The notes below the pieces were generated by a model. That model was not told where the DNA came from and did not search any database. It saw only the letters and a program-made list of their open reading frames with translations. The position numbers were made by a program, and so were the translations under genes. From the NCBI RefSeq assembly GCF_027111295.1, contig NZ_CP114287.1, positions 3,410,001 through 3,474,000 on the forward strand: 64,000 nt of DNA. Direction: 5' to 3'. Every line of letters starts with the position of its first letter. Position 1 is the stretch's first letter. This document shows positions 44,326 to 52,569 of the stretch, in pieces. The DNA is from Flavobacterium gelatinilyticum. GTDB lineage: Bacteria > Bacteroidota > Bacteroidia > Flavobacteriales > Flavobacteriaceae.

Positions 44326-44343
44326 ACGTTTAATTCCTGCATA

Positions 44344-46623
44344 ATGCAAAACGTTTCTCAAGCAGCAGCTTACACCTTACAATTCATAAATCAAACACAG
44401 AAATCGATCTTTTTAACCGGTAAAGCCGGTACCGGAAAGACAACTTTACTGCGTGAAATTATAGCTACAACACACAAAAATACAGTAGTTGTGGCACCTA
44501 CAGGCATTGCTGCGCTGAATGCAGGCGGTGTTACCATACACTCGATGTTTCAGCTGCCGTTTTCGGCCTTTTTGCCCACTTATGAAGAGGCTTCTCAGTT
44601 TACAGAAACAGTAAAATTCGAAAACAAAGAATCACTTCGCAGACATTTCAAAATGAACAATGTAAAGCGAAATGTGATCCGAAATATGGAACTTTTAATC
44701 ATAGATGAAGTCAGTATGCTTCGTGCTGATCTGCTGGATGCTATTGATTTTATGATGCAGACAGTCCGAAGAAATACACGTGCTTTTGGAGGTGTTCAGG
44801 TGCTTTTTATTGGCGATTTATTGCAGCTGCCTCCGGTTATAAGGGATGAAGAATGGCGTACACTGCGCAATTATTACAAAGGAAAATTCTTTTTTCACTC
44901 CCATGTAATTCAGCAGAATCCGCCTCTTTACATCGAATTATCAAAGATTTACCGCCAGAGCGATGATGTTTTTATTTCGGTTTTAAACAATCTTCGAAAC
45001 AATCAGATCAGCCAGCAGGATATCGAGGTTTTAAACCAGTATGTAAAACCCGATTTTGATCTCAAAATGAATCCGGGTTATATAACGCTCACAACCCACA
45101 ACGCAAAGGCAGATGCGATTAACGAGCAGGCTATTCTAGATCTGCCGGGCAATGAATTCAGTTATCTGCCCTTAATTGTAGGTGATTTCCCTGAAAAGAT
45201 CTTCCCTGTAGAAGAAAATCTGAAACTCAAAACAGGAGCACAGGTTATGTTTGTCAAAAACGATTTGTCATTTGATAAACGCTATTTCAACGGTAAAATG
45301 GGCGTAGTTAAATCCCTTTCAGAAGGGGAAATATTCGTTCATTTTCCAGAAGAAAACAAAACCATCGAAGTAGAGAAATACGAATGGAAAAATATCCGCT
45401 ACAAAGTAAACGAGCTCACAAAAGAGATAGAAGAGGAAGTTTTAGGCACATTTGCGCATTATCCTATCAAACTGGCCTGGGCAATTACGGTTCATAAAAG
45501 CCAGGGTTTAACTTTTGAGAAAGCTGCGCTCGATGTATCGCAAGTTTTTCTTCCCGGGCAGGCCTATGTAGCACTTTCGCGTTTAACGTCCTTAAATGGG
45601 CTTATTTTGCTTTCTACGATGAAAATGAACGGGCTTTCGAACGATCAGGATGTAATGGATTATGCTTTGAACAAAGCAACCGAAGATGATTTGAAGAATT
45701 CCCTTCATTTTGAAACTAAAAATTTTATCCATAATTATTTGATTCATAGTTTTAATTGGACAGATTTAGCACAGGAATGGCGCAATCATCGTTTTAGCTA
45801 TAATGAAAATGCAGCAGCTTCAGAAAAATCAAAACATTCAGTCTGGGCACACAAACGTTTGGATTCAATTGAATTATTGCTTGGCCCGTCACAAAAGTTT
45901 ATTCTGCAGCTCAACAAGCTTTTCAGCAATGAATCGGTTGATTTGTTGTTTGTAAAAGAGAGGGTAGAGGCGGCTTATGAGTATTTTTTCAAGCCGATGG
46001 ACAAACTGGTAACGGATCTTTTAAGTAAAATGGCTGAAATCCAGAAATTTAAAAAAGTTAAAGAATTTTACGAAGAATTAGCCTTTTTAGATGATCTGCA
46101 GACCAAAGCTGTTTTGCGCCTTATGAAAGCCCGATTATTAATGGAAATTGTTGTTTCACGTGAAACAATCAGCAAAGAAAGCCTGACTTCTCCGGCTATA
46201 AAAAACTACAAAACAGATAAAATTTCGAAAATTCGCGACGAATTTAAAACTACGAATACGGACATGTTTCAGGTTGAGGAACCCCTTAACAGGTATACAG
46301 CTAAAAAAGTCGATAAAACAGCCGAAAAAGGCCCTAAAAAGACAACTGTGGAGGAAACTTACGAACTTTGGATTCAAAAAAACTCAGTTGAAGACATTGC
46401 ACGCATCAGAAAACTGACAGTTCAGACCGTCGAAACCCATTTGGTTAAACTAATTCAGGCAAAGAAAGTTGATATTTCAGATGTATTGCCGTATGATAAA
46501 ATACTCGCACTTCGCGAAGCCTTTCAATTTTATCAGGAAGAATCTCTTTCTCCGTTAAAAGAAAAATACGGTGATGAATTCAGCTGGGATGAACTCAAAA
46601 TGTTTAAAGCCAGCTTAAATTGA
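44344..46623 (+). CDS. PIF1/RecD2-type helicase with C-terminal HTH domain
   Basis: A 759-residue superfamily 1B helicase. Walker A is GKAGTGKTTLLREI (near residue 30), Walker B IIDEVSML (near 120), then QVLFIGDLLQLPPV. The C-terminal UvrD_C_2-type motif is HKSQGLTFEKAALDVS...GQAYVALSRLTS. The last 100 residues carry a helix-turn-helix of the HTH_40 kind (VEDIARIRKLTVQTVETHLVKLIQ). The ATG at 44344 is preferred over the TTG at 44323. PIF1-like helicases act on forked or G-rich DNA; this architecture is frequent in Bacteroidota and little studied. A perfect parS-like palindrome lies inside the gene. Confidence 0.88.
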   Translation: MQNVSQAAAYTLQFINQTQKSIFLTGKAGTGKTTLLREIIATTHKNTVVVAPTGIAALNAGGVTIHSMFQLPFSAFLPTYEEASQFTETVKFENKESLRRHFKMNNVKRNVIRNMELLIIDEVSMLRADLLDAIDFMMQTVRRNTRAFGGVQVLFIGDLLQLPPVIRDEEWRTLRNYYKGKFFFHSHVIQQNPPLYIELSKIYRQSDDVFISVLNNLRNNQISQQDIEVLNQYVKPDFDLKMNPGYITLTTHNAKADAINEQAILDLPGNEFSYLPLIVGDFPEKIFPVEENLKLKTGAQVMFVKNDLSFDKRYFNGKMGVVKSLSEGEIFVHFPEENKTIEVEKYEWKNIRYKVNELTKEIEEEVLGTFAHYPIKLAWAITVHKSQGLTFEKAALDVSQVFLPGQAYVALSRLTSLNGLILLSTMKMNGLSNDQDVMDYALNKATEDDLKNSLHFETKNFIHNYLIHSFNWTDLAQEWRNHRFSYNENAAASEKSKHSVWAHKRLDSIELLLGPSQKFILQLNKLFSNESVDLLFVKERVEAAYEYFFKPMDKLVTDLLSKMAEIQKFKKVKEFYEELAFLDDLQTKAVLRLMKARLLMEIVVSRETISKESLTSPAIKNYKTDKISKIRDEFKTTNTDMFQVEEPLNRYTAKKVDKTAEKGPKKTTVEETYELWIQKNSVEDIARIRKLTVQTVETHLVKLIQAKKVDISDVLPYDKILALREAFQFYQEESLSPLKEKYGDEFSWDELKMFKASLN
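46152..46167. promoter_or_regulatory. Perfect parS-like palindrome inside the helicase gene
   Basis: TGTTTCACGTGAAACA, identical to the site at the end of ybeY. It encodes VSRET in the linker region before the HTH domain, where sequence constraint is probably low. Confidence 0.8.
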
Positions 46624-46731
46624 TTTTATTTCAAATCCACAAGGCAATTAAATTCTAAATTTTGTAACTTTAGGTTTATACTATATAAATTTTAGAAGAT
46701 CTTATAAAAACATTATGTAAAATAGAAAAAC

Positions 46732-47490
46732 ATGAAATATCTATTATATATCACATTATTAATTTGTTACAGTTACAACGTAACGGGACAAAATTTGAAA
46801 CCGGAATATCAAAAGTTTATTCAGTCGTTTATAACCGATATAAAAGCAGATAGGAAAGAGGCTATAGCCAGTGCTGTTCAATATCCGCTAAAGCGGGAAA
46901 ATCCGATTCCTTCAGTCAAAAATAAAGCTGATTTTATCAAAAGATATTCAGAGATTTTTGATGCTGATCTGAAAAAAGAAATAATATCGTCAAACATCGA
47001 TAAAGACTGGCAGGAAATGGGCTGGCGAGGGATTATGCTGAACAGCGGTACGATTTGGTTTGATTTAGACGGAAAACTAACCGCTGTTAACTATGAATCG
47101 AAATATGAGAAGGATCTGAAGACTAAATTGATATTGTCTCAAAAGAAAAAATTACATTCTAGTATTGCTGTTTTTAAAGAGCCGGTTTATGTTCTGGAGA
47201 CTTCAAAATTCAGAATCCGAATTGACGATCTTGGAAATAATAAATACCGATATGCTTCCTGGTCGGTTAAAAAAAGCATGAGCGAAAAACCGGATTTGGT
47301 GATCCAAAACGGAAAGCTAATCGCAGACGGTACTGCCGGGAACCACCAGTATGAGTTTAAAAAAGGAAACTACGTGTACCAATGCGCTATAATAATTTTA
47401 GGCGAAAAAGACGCGGCTCCGGCCAGATTGGTCATTTATCAGAACGGAAAAGAAATTCTTATGCAAGACGCTAAAATTGTTTCACGTTAA
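46732..47490 (+). CDS. Exported hypothetical protein
   Basis: A 252-residue protein with a signal peptide (residues 1-19, cleavage near VTG). I recognise no family. The mature protein starts with a helical segment (NLKPEYQKFIQSFITDIKADRKEAI) that resembles periplasmic DUF-type domains. It continues with mixed alpha/beta sequence (RGIMLNSGTIWFDLDGKL) and ends with a beta-rich half. Its stop codon is contributed by a parS-like variant. Confidence 0.72.
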   Translation: MKYLLYITLLICYSYNVTGQNLKPEYQKFIQSFITDIKADRKEAIASAVQYPLKRENPIPSVKNKADFIKRYSEIFDADLKKEIISSNIDKDWQEMGWRGIMLNSGTIWFDLDGKLTAVNYESKYEKDLKTKLILSQKKKLHSSIAVFKEPVYVLETSKFRIRIDDLGNNKYRYASWSVKKSMSEKPDLVIQNGKLIADGTAGNHQYEFKKGNYVYQCAIIILGEKDAAPARLVIYQNGKEILMQDAKIVSR

Positions 47491-47493
47491 ACA
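47478..47493. promoter_or_regulatory. parS-like variant overlapping a stop codon
   Basis: TGTTTCACGTTAAACA: one change from the parS palindrome (G to T in the core), which creates the TAA stop of the preceding gene. Confidence 0.55.
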
Positions 47494-47567
47494 ATTAAAT
47501 ACATCTTGTGGATATGCTTTGATTTATGACGCAGAAATATAAAATTTTAATGTAGAAGTACAGAGAT

Positions 47568-47583
47568 TGTTCCACGTTAAACA
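47568..47583. promoter_or_regulatory. parS-like variant
   Basis: TGTTCCACGTTAAACA, with the same altered half-site as at 47478. Confidence 0.5.
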
Positions 47584-47589
47584 TAAAAC

Positions 47590-47622
47590 AAAAACGCTAT
47601 TTAATTCAAATAGCGTTTTTGT
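47590..47622. terminator. Strong bidirectional hairpin
   Basis: AAAAACGCTATTT-AATTC-AAATAGCGTTTTT; a perfect 13-bp stem. Confidence 0.8.
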
Positions 47623-47718
47623 TTTACAGAGACAAAAGTTATGTACAGGATCTTTTTGCTGCGATATCTTCGTCAATTATAGTTTTTTAATTTTTCTGTT
47701 TTTTATAAATCCTGAGAT

Positions 47719-47734
47719 TGTTCCACGATAAACA
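47719..47734. promoter_or_regulatory. Degenerate parS-like variant
   Basis: TGTTCCACGATAAACA. It shares the context GAGATTGTTCCACG and AAACATAAAA with the site at 47568, so the two flanks look duplicated. Confidence 0.4.
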
Positions 47735-47747
47735 TAAAAACGTTTAT

Positions 47748-48212
47748 TTATTTACGGCTAGTACTTTCTTTCTGTAAAGCATTAATAGCATTTTCAAGCT
47801 CTTTTTGCTGCGATATCTGCGTTAATTTTAATTTTTGGATATTCACATCGTTTTCTTTCGTTTTAATCCTTTGCTTCTGGATTTCTTCATCTGTTATTGC
47901 AGATGTACTTATTTGCTTTTCAATTTTTAGATTGGCCAGTTCCATCTTGTCTATTTTTTCTCTGGTAGATTTTAGTTTGCTTTCAGATTTGGATAGATTT
48001 TTCTTTTTAGCCTCAGTGTCTTTAAGCTGTTTTTTTAAATCTGAAATTTTATCATCCAGTTTTCGCTGATATTCAGCACAAGTTTTTTTTAAATCGTTTT
48101 CAATTCTTTTTTGTTCCAGTTCCTCGTTTTGATTTACAGTTTGTTGTGCAAAGAATTGCTGTGAATGCATTACGAATAGAAACAATACTGCAGTTTTAAA
48201 AATTTTACTCAT
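47748..48212 (-). CDS. Exported coiled-coil hypothetical protein
   Basis: A 154-residue protein with a signal peptide (residues 1-22, cleavage near FFAQ). The rest is almost entirely a Lys/Glu/Gln coiled coil (about 30-150). There is no domain that I recognise and no membrane segment after the signal. A fragment of its 3' end appears again in the downstream spacer at 47652-47690. It is probably periplasmic; its role is unknown. Confidence 0.68.
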   Translation of the reverse strand: MSKIFKTAVLFLFVMHSQQFFAQQTVNQNEELEQKRIENDLKKTCAEYQRKLDDKISDLKKQLKDTEAKKKNLSKSESKLKSTREKIDKMELANLKIEKQISTSAITDEEIQKQRIKTKENDVNIQKLKLTQISQQKELENAINALQKESTSRK

Positions 48213-48302
48213 CTTTTAAAAATTTAATATGAGTTAAAATTATAGCTGCTGTGTATTAGAATTGGCCTGTAAAGTATTTTAATGTAATAGAATAAGACAA
48301 AA

Positions 48303-48334
48303 AAAAACCTATTCGTTGCGGAATAGGTTTTTTA
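48303..48334. terminator. Terminator downstream of the SPOR gene
   Basis: AAAACCTATTC-GTTGC-GGAATAGGTTTT with T runs on either strand. It lies immediately after the minus-strand SPOR gene stop. Confidence 0.85.
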
Positions 48335-48338
48335 ATTA

Positions 48339-49301
48339 TTATAGGTTTTCAACCAGAATCCAGGCATCTGGATTTTCGCCTTTTTGTATTTCTTTCTGAG
48401 CTTTTTCAGCTTCATTCATAGTGGCATAACTTCCGTATAAAACTGGAAATAAACCATGTTTGTTTTCTCCAAGCATTCTGGCTTTGTAACCGTCTTTAAT
48501 AAGCTGGTCGTATGCCTTTTTTGCATTGGCTTCACTTCTGAAAGCACCTGCCATAATGTGATAAGGCATTAGTTTTTCTTCTGAATCTACCTTTGAAGAA
48601 TCTACGGCTAAGCTTACGGCCGGTAATGGATTTTGTATTACGAAGGTTGCTTCCTGAATTTTATTCTGAACTTTTTTCTGTACGTTTCCTTCAACTACAA
48701 GTGTCTGTACGGCAATTTGATTTTGGTATAATGGATATCCGATACTTCCGGTTACACCAAGACCCAATACAAATATGGCAGCGTATTTAAGGAATGAATT
48801 TGAAGATTTTGGTTCATCATCATTATGCAGCGAAATAGGTTCTTTTTCTGCAATCTGTTCAATTTTTTTCTCGAAAACTTCTTTTTTAACAAGAGGAGAA
48901 ACAAACGGACTTAACCCAAAAGAAGCGGCTAAATAATTAACCTGTTCATTTGGTGTGAAGATGATATTATTTTCAGAATTAAGACGCAAATCACCAATGT
49001 TTTTCAAAGTGATCGTACCGCTTTCTTCCAGTGCTTTTTTCCAGTTAGAAACTTCGATCGCAATACCGTTTACAGCAGAACCATAAGAGATATTTTCTGC
49101 TTGTGCTACGTGATTTGCCAGCAGTCCGTCGTTGTTTTTCAGGCGGCTGTTAAAAGAAATCATTTTTTTTGGAGGAAAAAATGAATTGGTACTTTCATTA
49201 AGCTGCGCCGATTGAATTTCGGTTAAAAATGCTCCAAATCCCGGAACCGTTACGCATTGGTAACGATACAATAACTGTGCTATGTAGGTTTCGATTTTCA
49301 T
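48339..49301 (-). CDS. HU-like plus SPOR domain membrane protein
   Basis: A 320-residue protein. The N-terminus (about 1-145) resembles the Bacteroidota HU-CCDC81-type domain (IAQLLYRYQCVTVPGFGAFLTE). A single membrane helix (about 173-190) follows, and then a C-terminal SPOR domain (about 245-320: YHIMAGAFRSEANAKKAYDQLIKDGYKAR, then GLFPVLYGSY). SPOR domains bind denuded peptidoglycan at division sites. With the HU-like part in the cytoplasm and SPOR in the periplasm, it could link nucleoid and cell wall; that is inference. Confidence 0.88.
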   Translation of the reverse strand: MKIETYIAQLLYRYQCVTVPGFGAFLTEIQSAQLNESTNSFFPPKKMISFNSRLKNNDGLLANHVAQAENISYGSAVNGIAIEVSNWKKALEESGTITLKNIGDLRLNSENNIIFTPNEQVNYLAASFGLSPFVSPLVKKEVFEKKIEQIAEKEPISLHNDDEPKSSNSFLKYAAIFVLGLGVTGSIGYPLYQNQIAVQTLVVEGNVQKKVQNKIQEATFVIQNPLPAVSLAVDSSKVDSEEKLMPYHIMAGAFRSEANAKKAYDQLIKDGYKARMLGENKHGLFPVLYGSYATMNEAEKAQKEIQKGENPDAWILVENL

Positions 49302-49539
49302 AAGAGCAAAGTTAGGTAATGAATATAGTTATCAAAATTTTATTCACAATTTTTATTAACAATTCACCTTTTTTTACATATTGTTAATTTTCAATATTTT
49401 AAGTACAAAGTTATTATCGATGTTGATTAGTTAGTATTAAAATATTGCATTTTTATTAGGAAATTACTTTGTTTATATGATATTTGTACACTTAAAAAAG
49501 GAAACTTATTATTTCTATTTTACATAATATTTTTAAACA

Positions 49540-50640
49540 ATGTCAGATCAGGATTTATTTAATTTATTGGCTTTAATGAAAGTGGAAGGTGTGGGTGATA
49601 TCATGGCTAAGAAGCTATTGAATCATTTTGGGAGTGCCGGGAATATTTTTAAAGCCAAAACGAGCCAGCTGGCTGTAATAGATGGAGTTGGAACTGTTCT
49701 ATTGAAAAATTTAAAAGATAAATCTGTTTTTGAAAGTGCAGATCAGGAACTTAAATTCATTAAAAAGAATAACATTGATGTATGTTGTTATAATGAAAAC
49801 ACTTATCCTGATCGTCTTAAACATTGTATTGATTCTCCGGTTCTGATTTTTTCCGGAGGGAATATAGATTTGAAGAATAAAAAAATTATTAGTATCGTGG
49901 GAACAAGACAAATAACTTCTTATGGAACAGAGTTCTGCCGAAAGTTAATTGAAGATCTTGCACCTTTAAATCCTGTTATTGTAAGCGGATTTGCTTATGG
50001 TGTTGATATCGTGGCACATCAGGCCGCGATGGAACATAAGCTTCAGACTATTGGAGTTTTAGCACATGGACTAAATCAGATTTATCCTAAAACGCACAAA
50101 AAATACATGGCGAAGATGGAGGAAAACGGAGGTTTTATTACTGAATTCTGGAGTAATTCAAGTCCTGATAAAGAGAATTTTGTGCGTAGGAATCGTATCG
50201 TTGCCGGCATTAGCGAAGCGACCATTGTAATTGAATCTGCTGATAAGGGCGGATCGCTTATCACGGCTAACTTGGCGGGTGATTACTCCAGAGATGTTTT
50301 TGCCGTTCCCGGGAGGGTTACAGACAAATACAGTCAGGGATGTAACGACTTAATTAAAACACAAAAAGCAAACGTATTAACTAGTGCGGCAGATTTAGTT
50401 TATGTATTGAACTGGGATATAGAAACTAATCCAAAACCTATTCAGAAACAGCTATTTGTTGATCTAAGTGACGATGAACAAATGGTTTATGATTTTTTAG
50501 TTAAGAACGGAAAAGAATTGCTGGATATAATCGCGCAGGAATGCGGTATTCCTGTATTTAGAATTTCGGGTATTCTTCTAAATATGGAACTTAAAGGTGT
50601 TATAAGGCCTTTGCCCGGGAAAATATTCGAATCAATTTAA
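49540..50640 (+). CDS. dprA: DNA-processing protein DprA
   Basis: A 366-residue protein of normal length. It has an N-terminal helix-hairpin-helix/SAM-like region (about 1-65, VEGVGDIMAKKLLNHFG) and a Rossmann DprA core (about 80-285). The core has the signature IVGTRQITSYG, SGFAYGVDIVAHQAA and EFVPG-type loops (FAVPGRVTDKYSQGCN). A C-terminal winged helix follows (about 300-365). DprA protects incoming single-stranded DNA and loads RecA during transformation. recA lies 3 kb away but is not in the same operon. Confidence 0.96.
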   Translation: MSDQDLFNLLALMKVEGVGDIMAKKLLNHFGSAGNIFKAKTSQLAVIDGVGTVLLKNLKDKSVFESADQELKFIKKNNIDVCCYNENTYPDRLKHCIDSPVLIFSGGNIDLKNKKIISIVGTRQITSYGTEFCRKLIEDLAPLNPVIVSGFAYGVDIVAHQAAMEHKLQTIGVLAHGLNQIYPKTHKKYMAKMEENGGFITEFWSNSSPDKENFVRRNRIVAGISEATIVIESADKGGSLITANLAGDYSRDVFAVPGRVTDKYSQGCNDLIKTQKANVLTSAADLVYVLNWDIETNPKPIQKQLFVDLSDDEQMVYDFLVKNGKELLDIIAQECGIPVFRISGILLNMELKGVIRPLPGKIFESI

Positions 50641-50655
50641 CGAGTAATTTCTGTG

Positions 50656-50781
50656 TTATTTATTTCGTTTCCTGAAATGTTTATAAATTTTGTAGAGCAC
50701 AAAAATCAGAAGTAAAGCAAAAATGATATTTAAAATTTCAAATAAATAGGGTACATCGTAATCTTCAATATATTTATTCAT
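50656..50781 (-). CDS. Small single-pass membrane protein (41 aa)
   Basis: ATG at 50781, 41 codons. An acidic N-terminus (MNKYIEDYDVPYLF), one membrane helix (about 14-31) and a very basic C-terminus (KIYKHFRKRNK) fit the positive-inside rule for an N-out protein. It lies in the 270-bp gap after dprA on the opposite strand. No homologue is recognised; it is a plausible but unproven gene. Confidence 0.4.
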   Translation of the reverse strand: MNKYIEDYDVPYLFEILNIIFALLLIFVLYKIYKHFRKRNK

Positions 50782-50860
50782 GATGGCTGATTTTAATTAA
50801 AACATTAATTTATATGAAGTTACAAAAAAATCAGTGTGCTTGAGAAATTAAAACTTAAAT

Positions 50861-50888
50861 AAAAAAGCTGACCATTTTAGCCAGCTTT
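50861..50888 (-). terminator. Terminator of the 136-aa hypothetical gene
   Basis: On the minus strand AAAGCTG-GCTAAAATGGT-CAGCTTT is followed by a T run. Confidence 0.65.
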
Positions 50889-50909
50889 GTATGTCTTAAA
50901 ATAATAAGT

Positions 50910-51320
50910 TTAAGAGTTGTTTTTTTGATTGTAGTTCCAAAAAGCTTCTTCCGGACCACCATCTAACAGGCAAAAAGCGGCATATGATATATCAATTAAC
51001 CAAAGATCTATTTTTGAGATTTGTTGTTTGGTAATCAAGTTATTACTTTGCAGCATTCCCTCAGGATGAATTGCCCACATTCTGCCCAGATGACAAATTC
51101 CCATAACAGAACTTATGATTCTTTTGTCTACAAAATCTTTTTCCATTTCAGGGGCAAGTACTTTTAAAGCTTTTATTATTAAATGATAATTGTCTTCACA
51201 AAGTTTCCCGTGAAACGGACGTAAATGCCCCAGAAAGCCATTTGTCCAACGCTCGCTTTCAATATTTTCGTGCGCGCCGCTTTGGTACATTAATTCTTCT
51301 ATGGCATCTTCCTTAGTCAT
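50910..51320 (-). CDS. Conserved hypothetical protein
   Basis: A 136-residue soluble, mostly helical protein that I do not recognise. It has an HENIESERWTNGFLGHLRPFHGKL segment and a C-terminal WLIDISYAAFCLLDGGPEEAFW motif. It lies 30 bp downstream of trpS on the same strand and is probably co-transcribed with it. It contains a near-parS 16-mer (51202) with a broken core. Confidence 0.7.
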   Translation of the reverse strand: MTKEDAIEELMYQSGAHENIESERWTNGFLGHLRPFHGKLCEDNYHLIIKALKVLAPEMEKDFVDKRIISSVMGICHLGRMWAIHPEGMLQSNNLITKQQISKIDLWLIDISYAAFCLLDGGPEEAFWNYNQKNNS

Positions 51321-51350
51321 TGATCGGCAATAAATAGAGTCCTGGATTAA

Positions 51351-52322
51351 TTATTCAAATCCTAATTTCTCACGCACTCTCTTTAAAACTCCGTCAGCAA
51401 TTACAGATGCTTTTGCTGCGCCTTTTTTCAATAGAGCATCTACTTCGTCAAGATTGTTTATGTAGTAATTGTATTTCTCTCTTTCTGTTTTATATTTTTC
51501 TGTAATTAATTCAAATATAGCCTGTTTCGCGTGTCCATAACCATAATTACCACCAAGGTAATTTGCTCTCATTTCGGCAATCTGGTTTTCATCTGCCATT
51601 AAAGAATAAATAGCAAAGGCGTTGCAGGTATCAGGATTTTTAGGAGCTTCGAGCGGCGTACTGTCCGTTTCGATACTCATGATCTGCTTGCGGAGCGCTT
51701 TATCGTCCAGAAAAATATTTATATAATTATTGGCTGATTTACTCATTTTACCTCCATTTGTTCCCGGAATCAGTTTGCTGTCTTCCTGGATTTTAGCTTC
51801 TGGAAGTACAAAGGTTTCTCCCATTTGGTGGTTAAATCTCGAAGCCACATCGCGTGTAATTTCCAAATGCTGTAACTGGTCTTTTCCTACGGGTACAAAT
51901 TCAGCATCATACAATAAAATGTCGGCAGCCATTAGCATCGGATATGTAAAAAGCCCGGCATTAACATCGTCTAAACGATCAGCTTTATCTTTGAAAGAAT
52001 GTGCCAGTGTCAAACGCTGAAACGGAAAAAAACAGCTTAAATACCAGGTTAACTCAGTAGTTTGTACCACATCAGACTGTCTGTAAAATGTAACACGGTC
52101 AATATCTAATCCGAAAGCCAGCCACGCAGCTGCCACACTAAAGGTGTTTTCTCTTAAAGTTTTACCATCTTTAATTTGTGTAATCGAATGTAAATCAGCA
52201 ATAAACAAAAAAGATTCGTTTGCCGGATTGTTAGATAATTCGATTGCCGGAATAATTGCTCCTAATAAGTTTCCTAAATGAGGCGTTCCTGTACTTTGAA
52301 CACCGGTAAGTATTTTTGCCAT
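51351..52322 (-). CDS. trpS: Tryptophanyl-tRNA synthetase
   Basis: A 323-residue class I synthetase that charges tRNA-Trp. The HIGH-like motif is TGVQSTGTPHLGNLLGAI at the N-terminus and the KMSKS motif is GGKMSKSANN near residue 195. Length is normal for bacterial TrpRS. The 136-aa hypothetical gene follows at 30 bp. Confidence 0.96.
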   Translation of the reverse strand: MAKILTGVQSTGTPHLGNLLGAIIPAIELSNNPANESFLFIADLHSITQIKDGKTLRENTFSVAAAWLAFGLDIDRVTFYRQSDVVQTTELTWYLSCFFPFQRLTLAHSFKDKADRLDDVNAGLFTYPMLMAADILLYDAEFVPVGKDQLQHLEITRDVASRFNHQMGETFVLPEAKIQEDSKLIPGTNGGKMSKSANNYINIFLDDKALRKQIMSIETDSTPLEAPKNPDTCNAFAIYSLMADENQIAEMRANYLGGNYGYGHAKQAIFELITEKYKTEREKYNYYINNLDEVDALLKKGAAKASVIADGVLKRVREKLGFE

Positions 52323-52556
52323 TATTTGTGTTTCTTAAACCGCGAAGTTCGCAAGTTTATTTGTTTAAATTACAAAGTTCGTGATTTTTTTTGAAAAGTT
52401 AGAAGACTGATTTTTAGTGCAGATTTTGTTTTATGGAGATTTTGCAGATTGAATTTACCGTTGAGAAACCGGCGTTTTTTCATTACATCCTCTGGTAAAA
52501 AACAGTAAGTTCATCCAGATTAAAATTTCTTTAATGAAAATTCTGATTCCTTTTAC

Positions 52557-52564
52557 TACATTTG
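52557..52564 (+). promoter_or_regulatory. TAnnTTTG -7 element overlapping the plsC-like start region
   Basis: TACATTTG ends 5 bp before the ATG at 52570. If used, transcription would begin at or within a few bases of that ATG. Confidence 0.4.
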
Positions 52565-52569
52565 AAATT

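Noticed and set aside
44323..44343. Seven-codon upstream extension of the helicase from TTG
   Set aside because: The TTG is part of the TATTTTTG promoter box; the ATG at 44344 gives the family-like start.
51202..51217. A fifteenth parS-like site (AGTTTCCCGTGAAACG)
   Set aside because: The invariant CACGTG core is changed to CCCGTG, and it lies in a coding region 3.5 kb from the nearest variant; a chance match is likely.
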